Of a stretch of 64,000 bases of DNA, positions 9,019 to 19,378 are shown one piece after another. Source of the stretch: Gammaproteobacteria bacterium 42_54_T18 (lineage in GTDB: Bacteria; Pseudomonadota; Gammaproteobacteria; Pseudomonadales; Ketobacteraceae). The stretch covers positions 62,001-126,000 of the forward strand of contig MAAL01000025.1 of assembly GCA_002163245.1 (NCBI GenBank), written 5' to 3'. The first letter of the stretch is position 1. Every line of letters starts with the position of its first letter. The notes under the pieces are model-generated. The model was not told the origin of the DNA, did not search any database, and saw only the letters and a program-made list of their open reading frames with translations. The translations under genes were made by a program, and so were the position numbers.

Positions 9019-9053
9019 ACAAAAAACCCAATACAGCATCGCCGTATTGGGTT
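9019..9053 (-). terminator. Rho-independent terminator of icd
   Basis: AACCCAATAC (9025-9034) and GTATTGGGTT (9044-9053) form a 10-bp stem. On the minus strand a run of T residues follows, about 30 bases past the icd stop. Confidence 0.88.
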
Positions 9054-9081
9054 TTGTATAACGAATAAAGCTAACTATTCA

Positions 9082-11388
<2,307 letters not shown>

Positions 11389-11468
11389 TTAACAGAGCTG
11401 TGGTATTTCCGAGGGGAAGTATACAAAAAATTGGTGACATTCTGTAGTCCATCTATAGGAGGTATTTC

Positions 11469-11522
11469 ATGAGTATCTCAATAGCCCCCAAAAACAGGGG
11501 CTCAAAGCCCTATCAATCGTAA
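11469..11522 (+). CDS. Possible 17-residue micro-ORF with strong ribosome binding site
   Basis: ATG 11469 follows AGGAGG with ideal spacing and reads MSISIAPKNRGSKPYQS before TAA. AGCCCC...GGGGCT within it can form a small hairpin. Nothing on the plus strand follows for 1.5 kb, so it is not an obvious leader peptide. It could be a chance match. Confidence 0.25.
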   Translation: MSISIAPKNRGSKPYQS

Positions 11523-11583
11523 AAAAACATCAAAAACACTAATCCCCACGCCTCCTTCCAACCCCAAATCGATCAAATATCAC

Positions 11584-12879
11584 TCAAACCACTGTTTGAT
11601 TGTAGTCTTTCTCATTGGTTTTATATTCAGCTTGCCCTTCCTTAGCTAATTGTTGCTTCACTCGCTTTACAGCAAAGTCATCGATTAACTTTTGCCCTCC
11701 AGGTATCTTTTTAAGTAGGAACATTGACAAGAAACCCACAGCAACCGGAGCAAACATCGTAACAAAACTCATTACATCTGATTTTCTTGAGTGTATGCCC
11801 ATTTGGCTAGCGGTTTTTCGCCCCACAATCTTACTGTACATATACTGCGTAGCGTTAACATCCAAGCGATGAAAAAGGCGATTATATACACTATTACTCT
11901 TCCTTCGAAAAGCGTGTATTGTCGCGTTATTCAAATCCCTTCCCCGCTCATCGAACTTATGTCGCAGGGTTGCTTGGCACATTTGCCACGTCTCAACAAT
12001 CTGTTTAGGGTCATCACTTAAAAACTGATCATGCATACCCAATAAATGGGCCAAATAACGAGATTGCTCTACCGCTGCCGCTTCATACTTATTAAACGTG
12101 CCGCCATTCTTCAATACCTTTAGCGACAGAGCATAGCTTACCGCTAAGGCAGCCCCCATTTGATCAACTTGAGGTATGGGGACACCATAAACTTCATAAT
12201 CCCAGGCTTGTGAGCGTTGCAATAAATTCATCCTTACCATGGCGTGCATAACACGCACCATAATTGCTGATTGGTAAGCAACACCACCTTCCTTTAAGGC
12301 GCCCGGTAAGGTTGCTAACTTAAACGTACTAATGGTTTCTTTCATTCGCTTAGCCGCAGATTCGCTGGTGAGAGCCCCTGTTATCACCATGGGTAACCCC
12401 TGATAACCATTCATATAAGTCATCATAAATGCAATACGAACCACCACCTCGCCAGCCATTGCACCTAAAAGCCGGCCATTTTCAGCACCAAAATCAATTT
12501 TCCTCCAGTCAACCCAATCCGGCTCTTGCTCTACAGAACGCATAAGCGCAATGAGTTCGGGAGGTGCACCTTCGACACTATCAACACCGTTTTTAACGGC
12601 CTGTTCCAACATTGCTCGAAGGTTCTTAAATCCTATCTCTGGAATTCTTGCAGCAAGCGCATCGGCCAACGGATCCCCCATCAAGGTTAACTGCCGGAAA
12701 AACTCTACTTTTTGTGGGTTATTCAATAATGCTTGGATTTTTTCATTACCTTGCAATACGCTGGCATCGCCTAACTCAGTACGGAACCGCTCTGGCACAA
12801 TATCCAGGTTCAGGCTCCCGTACACCTTGGGGGCAAGAGATTTCTGCAATTGGGTAATATTTAGTGTCGAATAACTCAT
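11584..12879 (-). CDS. MpaB-type oxygenase family protein (DUF2236)
   Basis: The 431-residue product belongs to the family of haem-type oxygenases that includes rubber-degrading Lcp and fungal MpaB. It shows the family's helical core with MVRVMHAMVRMNLL (about residues 213-226), whose His is expected to be a haem ligand, and a hydrophobic segment near the C-terminus (SFVTMFAPVAVGFLSMFLL). The start is taken at ATG 12879, preceded by GAGG; an in-frame ATG at 12957 is less likely. It is divergent from a short-chain dehydrogenase. Substrate unknown; lipid or isoprenoid oxidation is plausible. Confidence 0.85.
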   Translation of the reverse strand: MSYSTLNITQLQKSLAPKVYGSLNLDIVPERFRTELGDASVLQGNEKIQALLNNPQKVEFFRQLTLMGDPLADALAARIPEIGFKNLRAMLEQAVKNGVDSVEGAPPELIALMRSVEQEPDWVDWRKIDFGAENGRLLGAMAGEVVVRIAFMMTYMNGYQGLPMVITGALTSESAAKRMKETISTFKLATLPGALKEGGVAYQSAIMVRVMHAMVRMNLLQRSQAWDYEVYGVPIPQVDQMGAALAVSYALSLKVLKNGGTFNKYEAAAVEQSRYLAHLLGMHDQFLSDDPKQIVETWQMCQATLRHKFDERGRDLNNATIHAFRRKSNSVYNRLFHRLDVNATQYMYSKIVGRKTASQMGIHSRKSDVMSFVTMFAPVAVGFLSMFLLKKIPGGQKLIDDFAVKRVKQQLAKEGQAEYKTNEKDYNQTVV

Positions 12880-13029
12880 CAAACTGCCTCTAAAGTCGCC
12901 ACAAAACCGGTCGATTCCATGATTATAGACGCTGACATTTAAAAGCAACATGACCAATTATGTACTCAGTGTGGTACTTTTAGTCACCAAAAAATTGCAT
13001 TCCCTTTCTACAGGATATTAAGGACTTTC

Positions 13030-13857
13030 ATGAAAACTGTTGTCATCACCGGTGCATCATCAGGTATAGGCCTAGCCTGCGTTGAGGCCAGCCTAAATAA
13101 AGGCCACAACGTTATTGCAACTGCACGCAACCAACATGACTTAACCATGCTAAGTGATATGGGTGTTCGTGCCGTTGCATTAGAATTACAGGATGAAAGC
13201 AGCGTTAAACATGCAGCTGAAGAAATTCTAAAAATCAGTAATAACCAGATCGATGCATTATTTAATAACGCCGGTTATGGTTTGCAAGTTGCAATGGAAG
13301 ACACGACCTGGCAAGCCTTAACAGATCAGCACCGTATAAATGTTATCGGACCTATCCAACTGACAAATCATTTATTACCAGCTTTGTCTCCTGGAAGTAA
13401 ATTACTTTTTAATGGATCCATTCTGGGTATTATTACCACTGCTTTTCGTGGCCCCTACTGCATGTCAAAACATGCGTTAGAAGCCGCAGTTGATGCCTAT
13501 CGCATAGAATTAGAGCCAAATAATATTGGTGTCCACCTAATTCAACCTGGCCCTATTGAAGCGAGCTTTCGCTCTAATGCTCTTGCGGCATTAAAACAAA
13601 CCCTTAACGGTCGAAAAACTCGCTTAAACTACAGTAACCACCTCACCAGACTGGAGAATACAACACTAACAAAAGGTACCTTACCCGCCAGCAGTGTTGC
13701 CGATATTTATGTGGGTATTGTTGAAGGTACGCATTCAAATACTCGCTACTTAGTTACTAACACCGCTAAAAGTGCTGCCTTGCTTAAGCGTATATTAGGA
13801 AACCGTTTTCATTACATCGCTCGAAAGAGTGAAGTGGTAACTGTAAGCGATAAATAA
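13030..13857 (+). CDS. Short-chain dehydrogenase/reductase
   Basis: A 275-residue classical SDR with the nucleotide-binding TGASSGIG (residues 7-14), the NNAG motif (about 80-83) and the catalytic YCMSK (Tyr-x-x-x-Lys, about 143-147) preceded by NGSILG containing the active Ser. The arginine following the first strand (ATARN) suggests NADP preference. It is divergent from the MpaB-like gene across a 150-bp gap. Substrate not predictable. Confidence 0.93.
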   Translation: MKTVVITGASSGIGLACVEASLNKGHNVIATARNQHDLTMLSDMGVRAVALELQDESSVKHAAEEILKISNNQIDALFNNAGYGLQVAMEDTTWQALTDQHRINVIGPIQLTNHLLPALSPGSKLLFNGSILGIITTAFRGPYCMSKHALEAAVDAYRIELEPNNIGVHLIQPGPIEASFRSNALAALKQTLNGRKTRLNYSNHLTRLENTTLTKGTLPASSVADIYVGIVEGTHSNTRYLVTNTAKSAALLKRILGNRFHYIARKSEVVTVSDK

Positions 13858-13892
13858 GCACATACTAGCGAGTTAAGTACATTTGATGCTCG

Positions 13893-15134
13893 CTAATTAA
13901 CTTTAGGTGTTAAGAATAGCTGTCGATTGGTCTGGTCAATCTCAAATTCAAATAACGAAAGAAAGTTCATACCCAGCAGCCCATCAAGCGTTTCTGAACC
14001 ACCCATCTCCACTTCTAATAGCTCAAAGTTCTCGACAGCAAACTCACCTATTGCAAATAGATTAGCGCGATAATAGTCAACTTCAGCAGCTCCATTAGCC
14101 GTTGATATCGCCACGGAGCCTTCTTTTGTGCCAAGGATATCCACCGCTTTCAGCATAGAAATAGTATCTCTAGCCAATGCTGTCGTGGTTGCTCCTGTAT
14201 CAATCAATAGGTCTAAGGTGCGCTCCTGATTGATGATCGCGGTAACATGAAAATGATTCCCCACTTGCTTTAATGGAATCGCAGTTGTCACTTGCTCTGT
14301 ATTATTTAACTCACTTAACAAACGAGCCTTTAACGCAACAACAGCATCTTGATACTTTTCACTGTAAGGTATGAAGTTTAACGTTTCTATGGCCAAACTA
14401 GTATCACCAGAATCAGCGTATAACACGGAAATCTCTAATCCAAACAGCGGGTTTTCAGGCTGCTTCTCCATGGCAACTTGCATAACACTTAATGCCAACT
14501 GGCGACCGATTGACGCTGAGTTCCCCCGATATTGATTCATCATATCGATAACTAGATTCTCAATATCCGTTTGTATATTCGCGCTTTCAATTTCCGTTTC
14601 TCCATAATATTTTGCCAGAAATAAAGAGTGTATAGCAGCAAGAAGGTCCCCTTGATGCAGCGTGATACTGGCCTCCATATTGTAAAGAATACTGTCGGTA
14701 TAACCTGCAACCAAGAACTCTCTAACCCACTGGCTCAAAATTCGCCAGTTTTGTTGTCCATGTAACTGGTGAAGGTTGTTTTGAAATGCCAGATCAAGGT
14801 CCTCATGATCTGTTAAATACATCGTATTTTTTTGTAAAACATCCAACGTTTGTTTCACTTTTTGACGTTCAATAAGCTGTAAAATCGACGGTATTAATAT
14901 GCTAGGCGCGATACCAACAGTATCTATAGTTCGAGATGTATCTGGATATGCAGTTTGATAGGTTGAGCTTCCCTGCTGAGAAAGCAGCGCTAAATCACCT
15001 GCTGCTCCATCAATCACATTGCCCTTACGCTCATAGATCACCGAAGTGATTGCAGGATAAATAACCGGACGAGCTGCCCAACCAATAACAATTCCAACTA
15101 AGACCCACGCAACCACACCAACCACTGACTTCAA
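13893..15134 (-). CDS. Retropepsin-like aspartic protease with N-terminal anchor
   Basis: The 413-residue protein has a membrane anchor (about 3-20), a helical repeat-like region resembling TPRs (about 85-275) and a C-terminal single-lobe aspartic protease domain (about 290-413). That domain carries LLIDTGATTTAL, with catalytic Asp312, and the matching GLLGMNFLSLFEFEID. Such proteins act as homodimers on the periplasmic side. The start codon appears to be TTG at 15134, with GGGATAGGG just upstream. It begins 19 bp after an SDR gene on the same strand, so the two probably form an operon. Confidence 0.82.
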   Translation of the reverse strand: MKSVVGVVAWVLVGIVIGWAARPVIYPAITSVIYERKGNVIDGAAGDLALLSQQGSSTYQTAYPDTSRTIDTVGIAPSILIPSILQLIERQKVKQTLDVLQKNTMYLTDHEDLDLAFQNNLHQLHGQQNWRILSQWVREFLVAGYTDSILYNMEASITLHQGDLLAAIHSLFLAKYYGETEIESANIQTDIENLVIDMMNQYRGNSASIGRQLALSVMQVAMEKQPENPLFGLEISVLYADSGDTSLAIETLNFIPYSEKYQDAVVALKARLLSELNNTEQVTTAIPLKQVGNHFHVTAIINQERTLDLLIDTGATTTALARDTISMLKAVDILGTKEGSVAISTANGAAEVDYYRANLFAIGEFAVENFELLEVEMGGSETLDGLLGMNFLSLFEFEIDQTNRQLFLTPKVN

Positions 15135-15153
15135 AATACCCTATCCCTATTTA

Positions 15154-15819
15154 TTACCAAGGCAACACATCGCCATTAGAATGCCAAAACGTTCCGCTAG
15201 TTTCCATGGTTAACTCATCAATACGATTCACGAGCCTTTCAGCCGCTTGTTCAGGTGAGATATCACCATGCCCACCAATCATCTCAGTTCCAACTAATCC
15301 TGGGTGTAGAATAGCTACGGCAATATCACGTGAAGCGACATCTTTTGCTACTGATACTGCCGCTATATTCAGTGAAACCTTGGACATTCTGTAACCATAA
15401 CGCCCACCACTACCATTATCCGTTATAGAACCCATTCTTGACGTAATAAAGGTAATCTTCGCCCCTTTAGCAAGTTGTGGAAGCAGCGCCTCCGTTACCT
15501 TTAGAGGACCTAACGTGTTCACTTCAAACTGCTGTCGAATAGAATCAAAATCCAATTCACCCAAGGCTTCATTTCGTAATATGCCGGCATTATTAATTAG
15601 CAGGTCAACATTTACACCTAACAGGGCTTGTTGTAGTGAACTTGCGACATCAACATCTGCCACATCAATGCCTTCAATAACATTTACACCCAATGAAGAC
15701 AGTTCCTTTGAGCTTTGTCGGCACAGCGCATATACCTGCCAGCCTCGCGACTGATATAACGCAGCAAAGGACAAGCCAATACCACGATTACAACCGGTAA
15801 TTACCACTGACTTTGACAT
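15154..15819 (-). CDS. Short-chain dehydrogenase, C-factor-like
   Basis: The 221-residue SDR has TGCNRGIG at the N-terminus, NNAG near residue 80 and YRMSK as the catalytic Tyr-Lys pair, preceded by the serine of FITSRMGS. The start ATG 15819 follows GGGAG; the upstream ATG at 15843 is poorer. Short SDRs of this shape resemble the myxobacterial C-factor group. It is the first gene of a unit with the aspartic protease at 13893-15134. Confidence 0.9.
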   Translation of the reverse strand: MSKSVVITGCNRGIGLSFAALYQSRGWQVYALCRQSSKELSSLGVNVIEGIDVADVDVASSLQQALLGVNVDLLINNAGILRNEALGELDFDSIRQQFEVNTLGPLKVTEALLPQLAKGAKITFITSRMGSITDNGSGGRYGYRMSKVSLNIAAVSVAKDVASRDIAVAILHPGLVGTEMIGGHGDISPEQAAERLVNRIDELTMETSGTFWHSNGDVLPW

Positions 15820-15877
15820 GCCCTGCTCCCTTAATAAATGCAACTGACTTAATCAGAAAAAGAAACATAATAACGCA

Positions 15878-15908
15878 TTATCCCCACATTCACCTCATGT
15901 GGGGATAA
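15878..15908 (-). terminator. 12-bp perfect hairpin downstream of egtD
   Basis: TTATCCCCACAT (15878-15889) and ATGTGGGGATAA (15897-15908) enclose a 7-nt loop. It lies between the end of egtD and the SDR start and may end the egtBD transcript, though the T-tract is poor. Confidence 0.5.
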
Positions 15909-15911
15909 ATA

Positions 15912-15993
15912 AAAGTTGCCCACATTTTCTGTGGATAACTCTGTGAGTTGTAATGTAGTAATGTCATTTCGCCTGTAAATACATGAGCTGCAG
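15912..15993 (+). repeat. Dispersed repeat, copy 1, with DnaA-box core
   Basis: The first 38 bp are identical to 27352-27389, and homology continues with scattered mismatches for about 82 bp. The core TGTGGATAA at 15930-15938 is the complement of the consensus DnaA box TTATCCACA. CCACA-ttttc-TGTGG can form a small hairpin. Confidence 0.85.
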
Positions 15994-16036
15994 CCAACCG
16001 AACATTTATTGACCTTTATTTATTTTAAGTAAGAAC

Positions 16037-17038
16037 CTACAACCGTCGCCACAACGAGTCTACAAAATCTTGCTTATCATCCGTGTAGCTTTCTACCACT
16101 TCAAAACCACTTTTATGAGCCAATATTTCAATATCACGAAAACTGTATTTATGAGAGCTTTCTACAAACAGTGTTTCGAAAGCATCAAATTCAATATCTA
16201 AATTAATGGTAGAAAGAGAGATTGATTGTTTTTCGATCGCCACCAAAAAGCTTTGCATGGCATTATCCAAGGGGTTGTATATCTCATAATGATTAAATTT
16301 ATTCACATCAAAATTAGCCCCAAGCTCTTCATTCATGCGACTCAGAAGGTTCAGATTAAACTTTTCCGTTACTTTGTTTTTATCATTATAAGCTGCCGTC
16401 ATGCGGTCAAAATCCTTTTTTAAATCCATACCGATTAAAAGCAAGTCCCCCGAATTTAGCCCTTTTTTAAGGTCACCCAGCAGCTCAGCTGCTTGTGCGG
16501 GGGTATAATTGCCAATATTTGAACCAAGAAATAGAACAACATTCTGTTGCTGTTTTCCCAAGGTATTTATCTGTGCTAGAAACTGGTGATAGTCCCCCAA
16601 TTGCCCTTGTACGTTAAGTAAGGGAAAACTCTGATGTAGATTCTTCACTAATCCATCGATAGCTACTTTGGATATATCCATTGGATAAAAGCTGAAATGT
16701 TGCCCCGCACTCAGCATGTTTTCAATAAGGTTAAATGTCTTATCGCCATTACCACAGCCTAACTCAAACAAATTAAACGGAGTCCCCTCCAAGCAGGTAA
16801 AAAACTGGCTACCGTATTTTTGAATAATGTCTGTTTCGGCGCGAGTTAAGTAATATTCTGGTTGCTCTGTTATGAGATCAAATAGCTGACTACCGGCGTC
16901 ATTGTAAAAATACTTACTCGATAAACGCTTCTGAGGTTGGCTTAATCCATACACAACGTCCTTCGCAAACTCAGAATCAACGATGGTGTCGAAATTCTCT
17001 TCGACTATTCGTTGTTTTTTCAACATCAAATCACTCAT
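16037..17038 (-). CDS. egtD: L-histidine N-alpha-methyltransferase EgtD
   Basis: EgtD uses three SAM to make hercynine (trimethylhistidine), the first intermediate of ergothioneine. The 333-residue protein fits the Methyltransf_33 family, with KYFYNDAGSQLFDLITEQPEYY cut here by its family pattern (residues 42-63), the SAM-binding ELGCGNGDKT (92-101) and FLGSNIGN (about 168-175). It follows egtB with a 4-bp ATGA overlap, so the two are translationally coupled. Confidence 0.95.
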   Translation of the reverse strand: MSDLMLKKQRIVEENFDTIVDSEFAKDVVYGLSQPQKRLSSKYFYNDAGSQLFDLITEQPEYYLTRAETDIIQKYGSQFFTCLEGTPFNLFELGCGNGDKTFNLIENMLSAGQHFSFYPMDISKVAIDGLVKNLHQSFPLLNVQGQLGDYHQFLAQINTLGKQQQNVVLFLGSNIGNYTPAQAAELLGDLKKGLNSGDLLLIGMDLKKDFDRMTAAYNDKNKVTEKFNLNLLSRMNEELGANFDVNKFNHYEIYNPLDNAMQSFLVAIEKQSISLSTINLDIEFDAFETLFVESSHKYSFRDIEILAHKSGFEVVESYTDDKQDFVDSLWRRL

Positions 17039-18378
17039 ACCTTCTCCTCAACTAAACGTAAACCCGTAAATGCCCACCGCTGATGTGCTTGGTAGAAGTT
17101 CCGGTAACTCATTCGATAATGAGCTCGCGGTGTCGCAAAGCACCCTCCTCGTAAAACTACTTGATTAATCATGAACTTTCCATTGTATTCACCAAATGCT
17201 CCTTTTTCCGAGCGATAGCCTGGATAAGGAGCGTAAGTTGATGATGTCCACTCCCACAACCCACCATTAACGTTCACAAAACCTTCCGCGTGTTCCGGGT
17301 AATATGCTTGTGCTAGGTTATTCTCCAAGAATAGTTCTGTAGTTTCACGTATAGATGCACTCTTGCAACTGGGGTTATGCTTTGCAAAATGCTCCCATTC
17401 AAATTCTGTGGGCAACCGTTTGTTAGCCCACCTCGCGTAAGCGTAAGCTTCATGAAAGCTAATATGGCTTACAGGTACATCACCCCTAACTTCTTCCATT
17501 CCGTTTAACGTATACTCTTGCCACCTATCCTTTCCATCACCCTCTTCCGAACGCCAGTAAAGCGGAGCATTGATGTTGTCTTTTTGAATATAATCCCATC
17601 CTTCGCTTAACCAGAATGAAGGTTCTTGATAGCCGCCATCGGCGATAAACTCAGAGAATTCAGCATTGGAAACTGTACGGTGTGCAATAGAGTAAGGCTG
17701 TAAATACGCGTTATGTTGAGGTGTCTCATTATCGAAACAAAAATCTGCACTAGGCAAACCCACACCAAACTGCTGAAGCCCTCCATCACTTGACCAGTTT
17801 TCATTCTCATATGCTTTTTGACCGGGATTCGAAAGGACGCTACCTCGATGAATAGATGTTGATGGAAGATAGGCTGGTTTGCTTGGGTTACACCATAAGA
17901 TGTACTTTATATCCATCATCAACAACTCTTGATGTTGCTGCTCATGTTCCAAACCTAAGCGTACAACCGTTTGTATTTCAGAGGGGATATCTCCATTAAA
18001 ACGCTCTAACCAAGAAATCATTACTTCATCGACTTCCTGGCGCAATGTTTGTATCTGTTTTACCGTTGGCCGCGATAGATTGCCACGATCCCCTTGCACC
18101 CAGTGTTGACCTTGAGACTTGTAATAAGAATTAAATAATTGAGGGAAATATTTATCGGGCCAGGCATAGTCAACACCAAAGCGATGAAACACAAAGGTTA
18201 CAAAAAACCAAGTAGTATGTGCCAGATGCCATTTTGGTGGGCTCACAAAACTGGCAGGCTGCACAACCATATCCTCTATCTCAAGCGGCACACAAAGATC
18301 GAGGGTCTTTTGACGTACAGTAATATATTTATTAATCAATGCTAGATGTTCCAAAGTTATGCTCTCTGGTTTAGACAT
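17035..18378 (-). CDS. egtB: Ergothioneine biosynthesis sulfoxide synthase EgtB-like
   Basis: The 447-residue protein has an N-terminal DinB-like helical domain with the iron ligands of WHLAHTTWF (His51/His54 region) and HEQQHQE (His145, His149). A C-terminal formylglycine-enzyme-like domain ends in RNFYQAHQRWAFTGLRL. In the family it joins hercynine to cysteine or gamma-glutamylcysteine with O2. The start at ATG 18378 removes an implausible 63-residue lead; the ribosome binding site is weak. No C-terminal methyltransferase is fused, arguing against OvoA. egtC and egtE are not in the window. Confidence 0.93.
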   Translation of the reverse strand: MSKPESITLEHLALINKYITVRQKTLDLCVPLEIEDMVVQPASFVSPPKWHLAHTTWFFVTFVFHRFGVDYAWPDKYFPQLFNSYYKSQGQHWVQGDRGNLSRPTVKQIQTLRQEVDEVMISWLERFNGDIPSEIQTVVRLGLEHEQQHQELLMMDIKYILWCNPSKPAYLPSTSIHRGSVLSNPGQKAYENENWSSDGGLQQFGVGLPSADFCFDNETPQHNAYLQPYSIAHRTVSNAEFSEFIADGGYQEPSFWLSEGWDYIQKDNINAPLYWRSEEGDGKDRWQEYTLNGMEEVRGDVPVSHISFHEAYAYARWANKRLPTEFEWEHFAKHNPSCKSASIRETTELFLENNLAQAYYPEHAEGFVNVNGGLWEWTSSTYAPYPGYRSEKGAFGEYNGKFMINQVVLRGGCFATPRAHYRMSYRNFYQAHQRWAFTGLRLVEEKV

Positions 18379-18597
18379 ATACGTTCTATCTTCTCTAATA
18401 CTTTCATAACCCAACAAGCATTTCAAAATAAAAATACTTTTTACCGCAGGGTCTGACCTTAAACAGCCTAAAGGCCTCTGGTAATCGAAACTATCAATTA
18501 TTATACCAAAATAAAAGAAACAGATGTAGTTTTTACATTTCAAATAGTTAGCGGCATTATCAGGCAATTTAAGATAAGCTCAAAAAATATTCTTTCA

Positions 18598-18624
18598 ATA
18601 TATCGTATTAAATTCACGATATAT
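18598..18624. promoter_or_regulatory. Inverted repeat with ATATATCG core upstream of sigma-54 activator
   Basis: ATATATCGT (18598-18606) and ACGATATAT (18616-18624) are exact inverted repeats 9 bp apart. The overlapping 10-mer GATATATCGC at 18618-18627 recurs at 20654-20663 before the operon that this activator probably controls. Confidence 0.5.
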
Positions 18625-18631
18625 CGCTTTA

Positions 18632-18660
18632 GCCTGTAAATATAGAATATATTTACAGGC
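18632..18660. repeat. 13-bp perfect inverted repeat with 3-nt loop
   Basis: GCCTGTAAATATA and TATATTTACAGGC flank GAA. It sits 28 bp before the activator start and 254 bp upstream of the divergent egtB start. It could be an operator or a terminator-like hairpin; no T-tract follows. Confidence 0.75.
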
Positions 18661-18688
18661 ACTTCAAAAAATATGAAAGGGCTGGTTA

Positions 18689-19378
18689 ATGCTTTCCGAA
18701 GAGCAAGCAATAAAAGTTATATTACAAGGCACTGTAAGCAATACAGGACAGGAGTTTTTTAATGCTCTGGCAAAAAAAATGTCCTCGGCACTAGGATACA
18801 GCCATGCCTGGATAACTGAAATCGTCGATATACACCACCTTCACACTATAGCTCTGTTTGTAAACGGTGAACCTGTAGAAAACTCCATTTACGATATGCG
18901 GAGAACACCCTGTGAGTCCGTTATTGTAGATATGAATATCGAACACCACGCTGATAACGTACAGGTTCACTATCCCCAGGATAAATCGTTATTAAAACTT
19001 GGCGCACGTAGTTACTTTGGGGTTCCTATGATTGGCAGTAAAGGGGATATCGTTGGACACCTTGCATTATTGGGTGACAAACCCATGCCTAATGAACCTA
19101 ATGGTTTAACAGTACTAAAAATTTTTGCTAGTCGTGCAGGAGCTGAACTTGAACGAATATATATTGAACGCCAATTAAAAATACAACAAAAAGAGACCCA
19201 AAAGACCTTAGATACCGCAATGGACTGCATCATTACAGTGGATACCAACCTAAAAATTCAAACAATTAATCAATCTGCCCTCAAACAGTTTGAAGATAAA
19301 AATATAGCCAAAAACGCCTCCAAACTTTCATCTTTCATTGACCACATATCAGCAAAAAAAACTACAGAACGCGGTTGA
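18689..19378 (+). CDS. Sigma-54 activator, N-terminal GAF/PAS part (frameshifted)
   Basis: The frame encodes a GAF sensory domain (about residues 15-160, with YFGVPMIGSKGDIVGHLAL) and then the beginning of a PAS domain (from about 172). It is lost shortly after the A8 run at 19354-19361 and stops at 19378. The rest of the PAS domain and the AAA+ domain continue in the next frame, so this is the front half of a single GAF-PAS-AAA-Fis regulator. GAF domains in such activators usually sense a small molecule or redox state. The ATG at 18689 follows GAAAGGG. Confidence 0.8.
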   Translation: MLSEEQAIKVILQGTVSNTGQEFFNALAKKMSSALGYSHAWITEIVDIHHLHTIALFVNGEPVENSIYDMRRTPCESVIVDMNIEHHADNVQVHYPQDKSLLKLGARSYFGVPMIGSKGDIVGHLALLGDKPMPNEPNGLTVLKIFASRAGAELERIYIERQLKIQQKETQKTLDTAMDCIITVDTNLKIQTINQSALKQFEDKNIAKNASKLSSFIDHISAKKTTERG

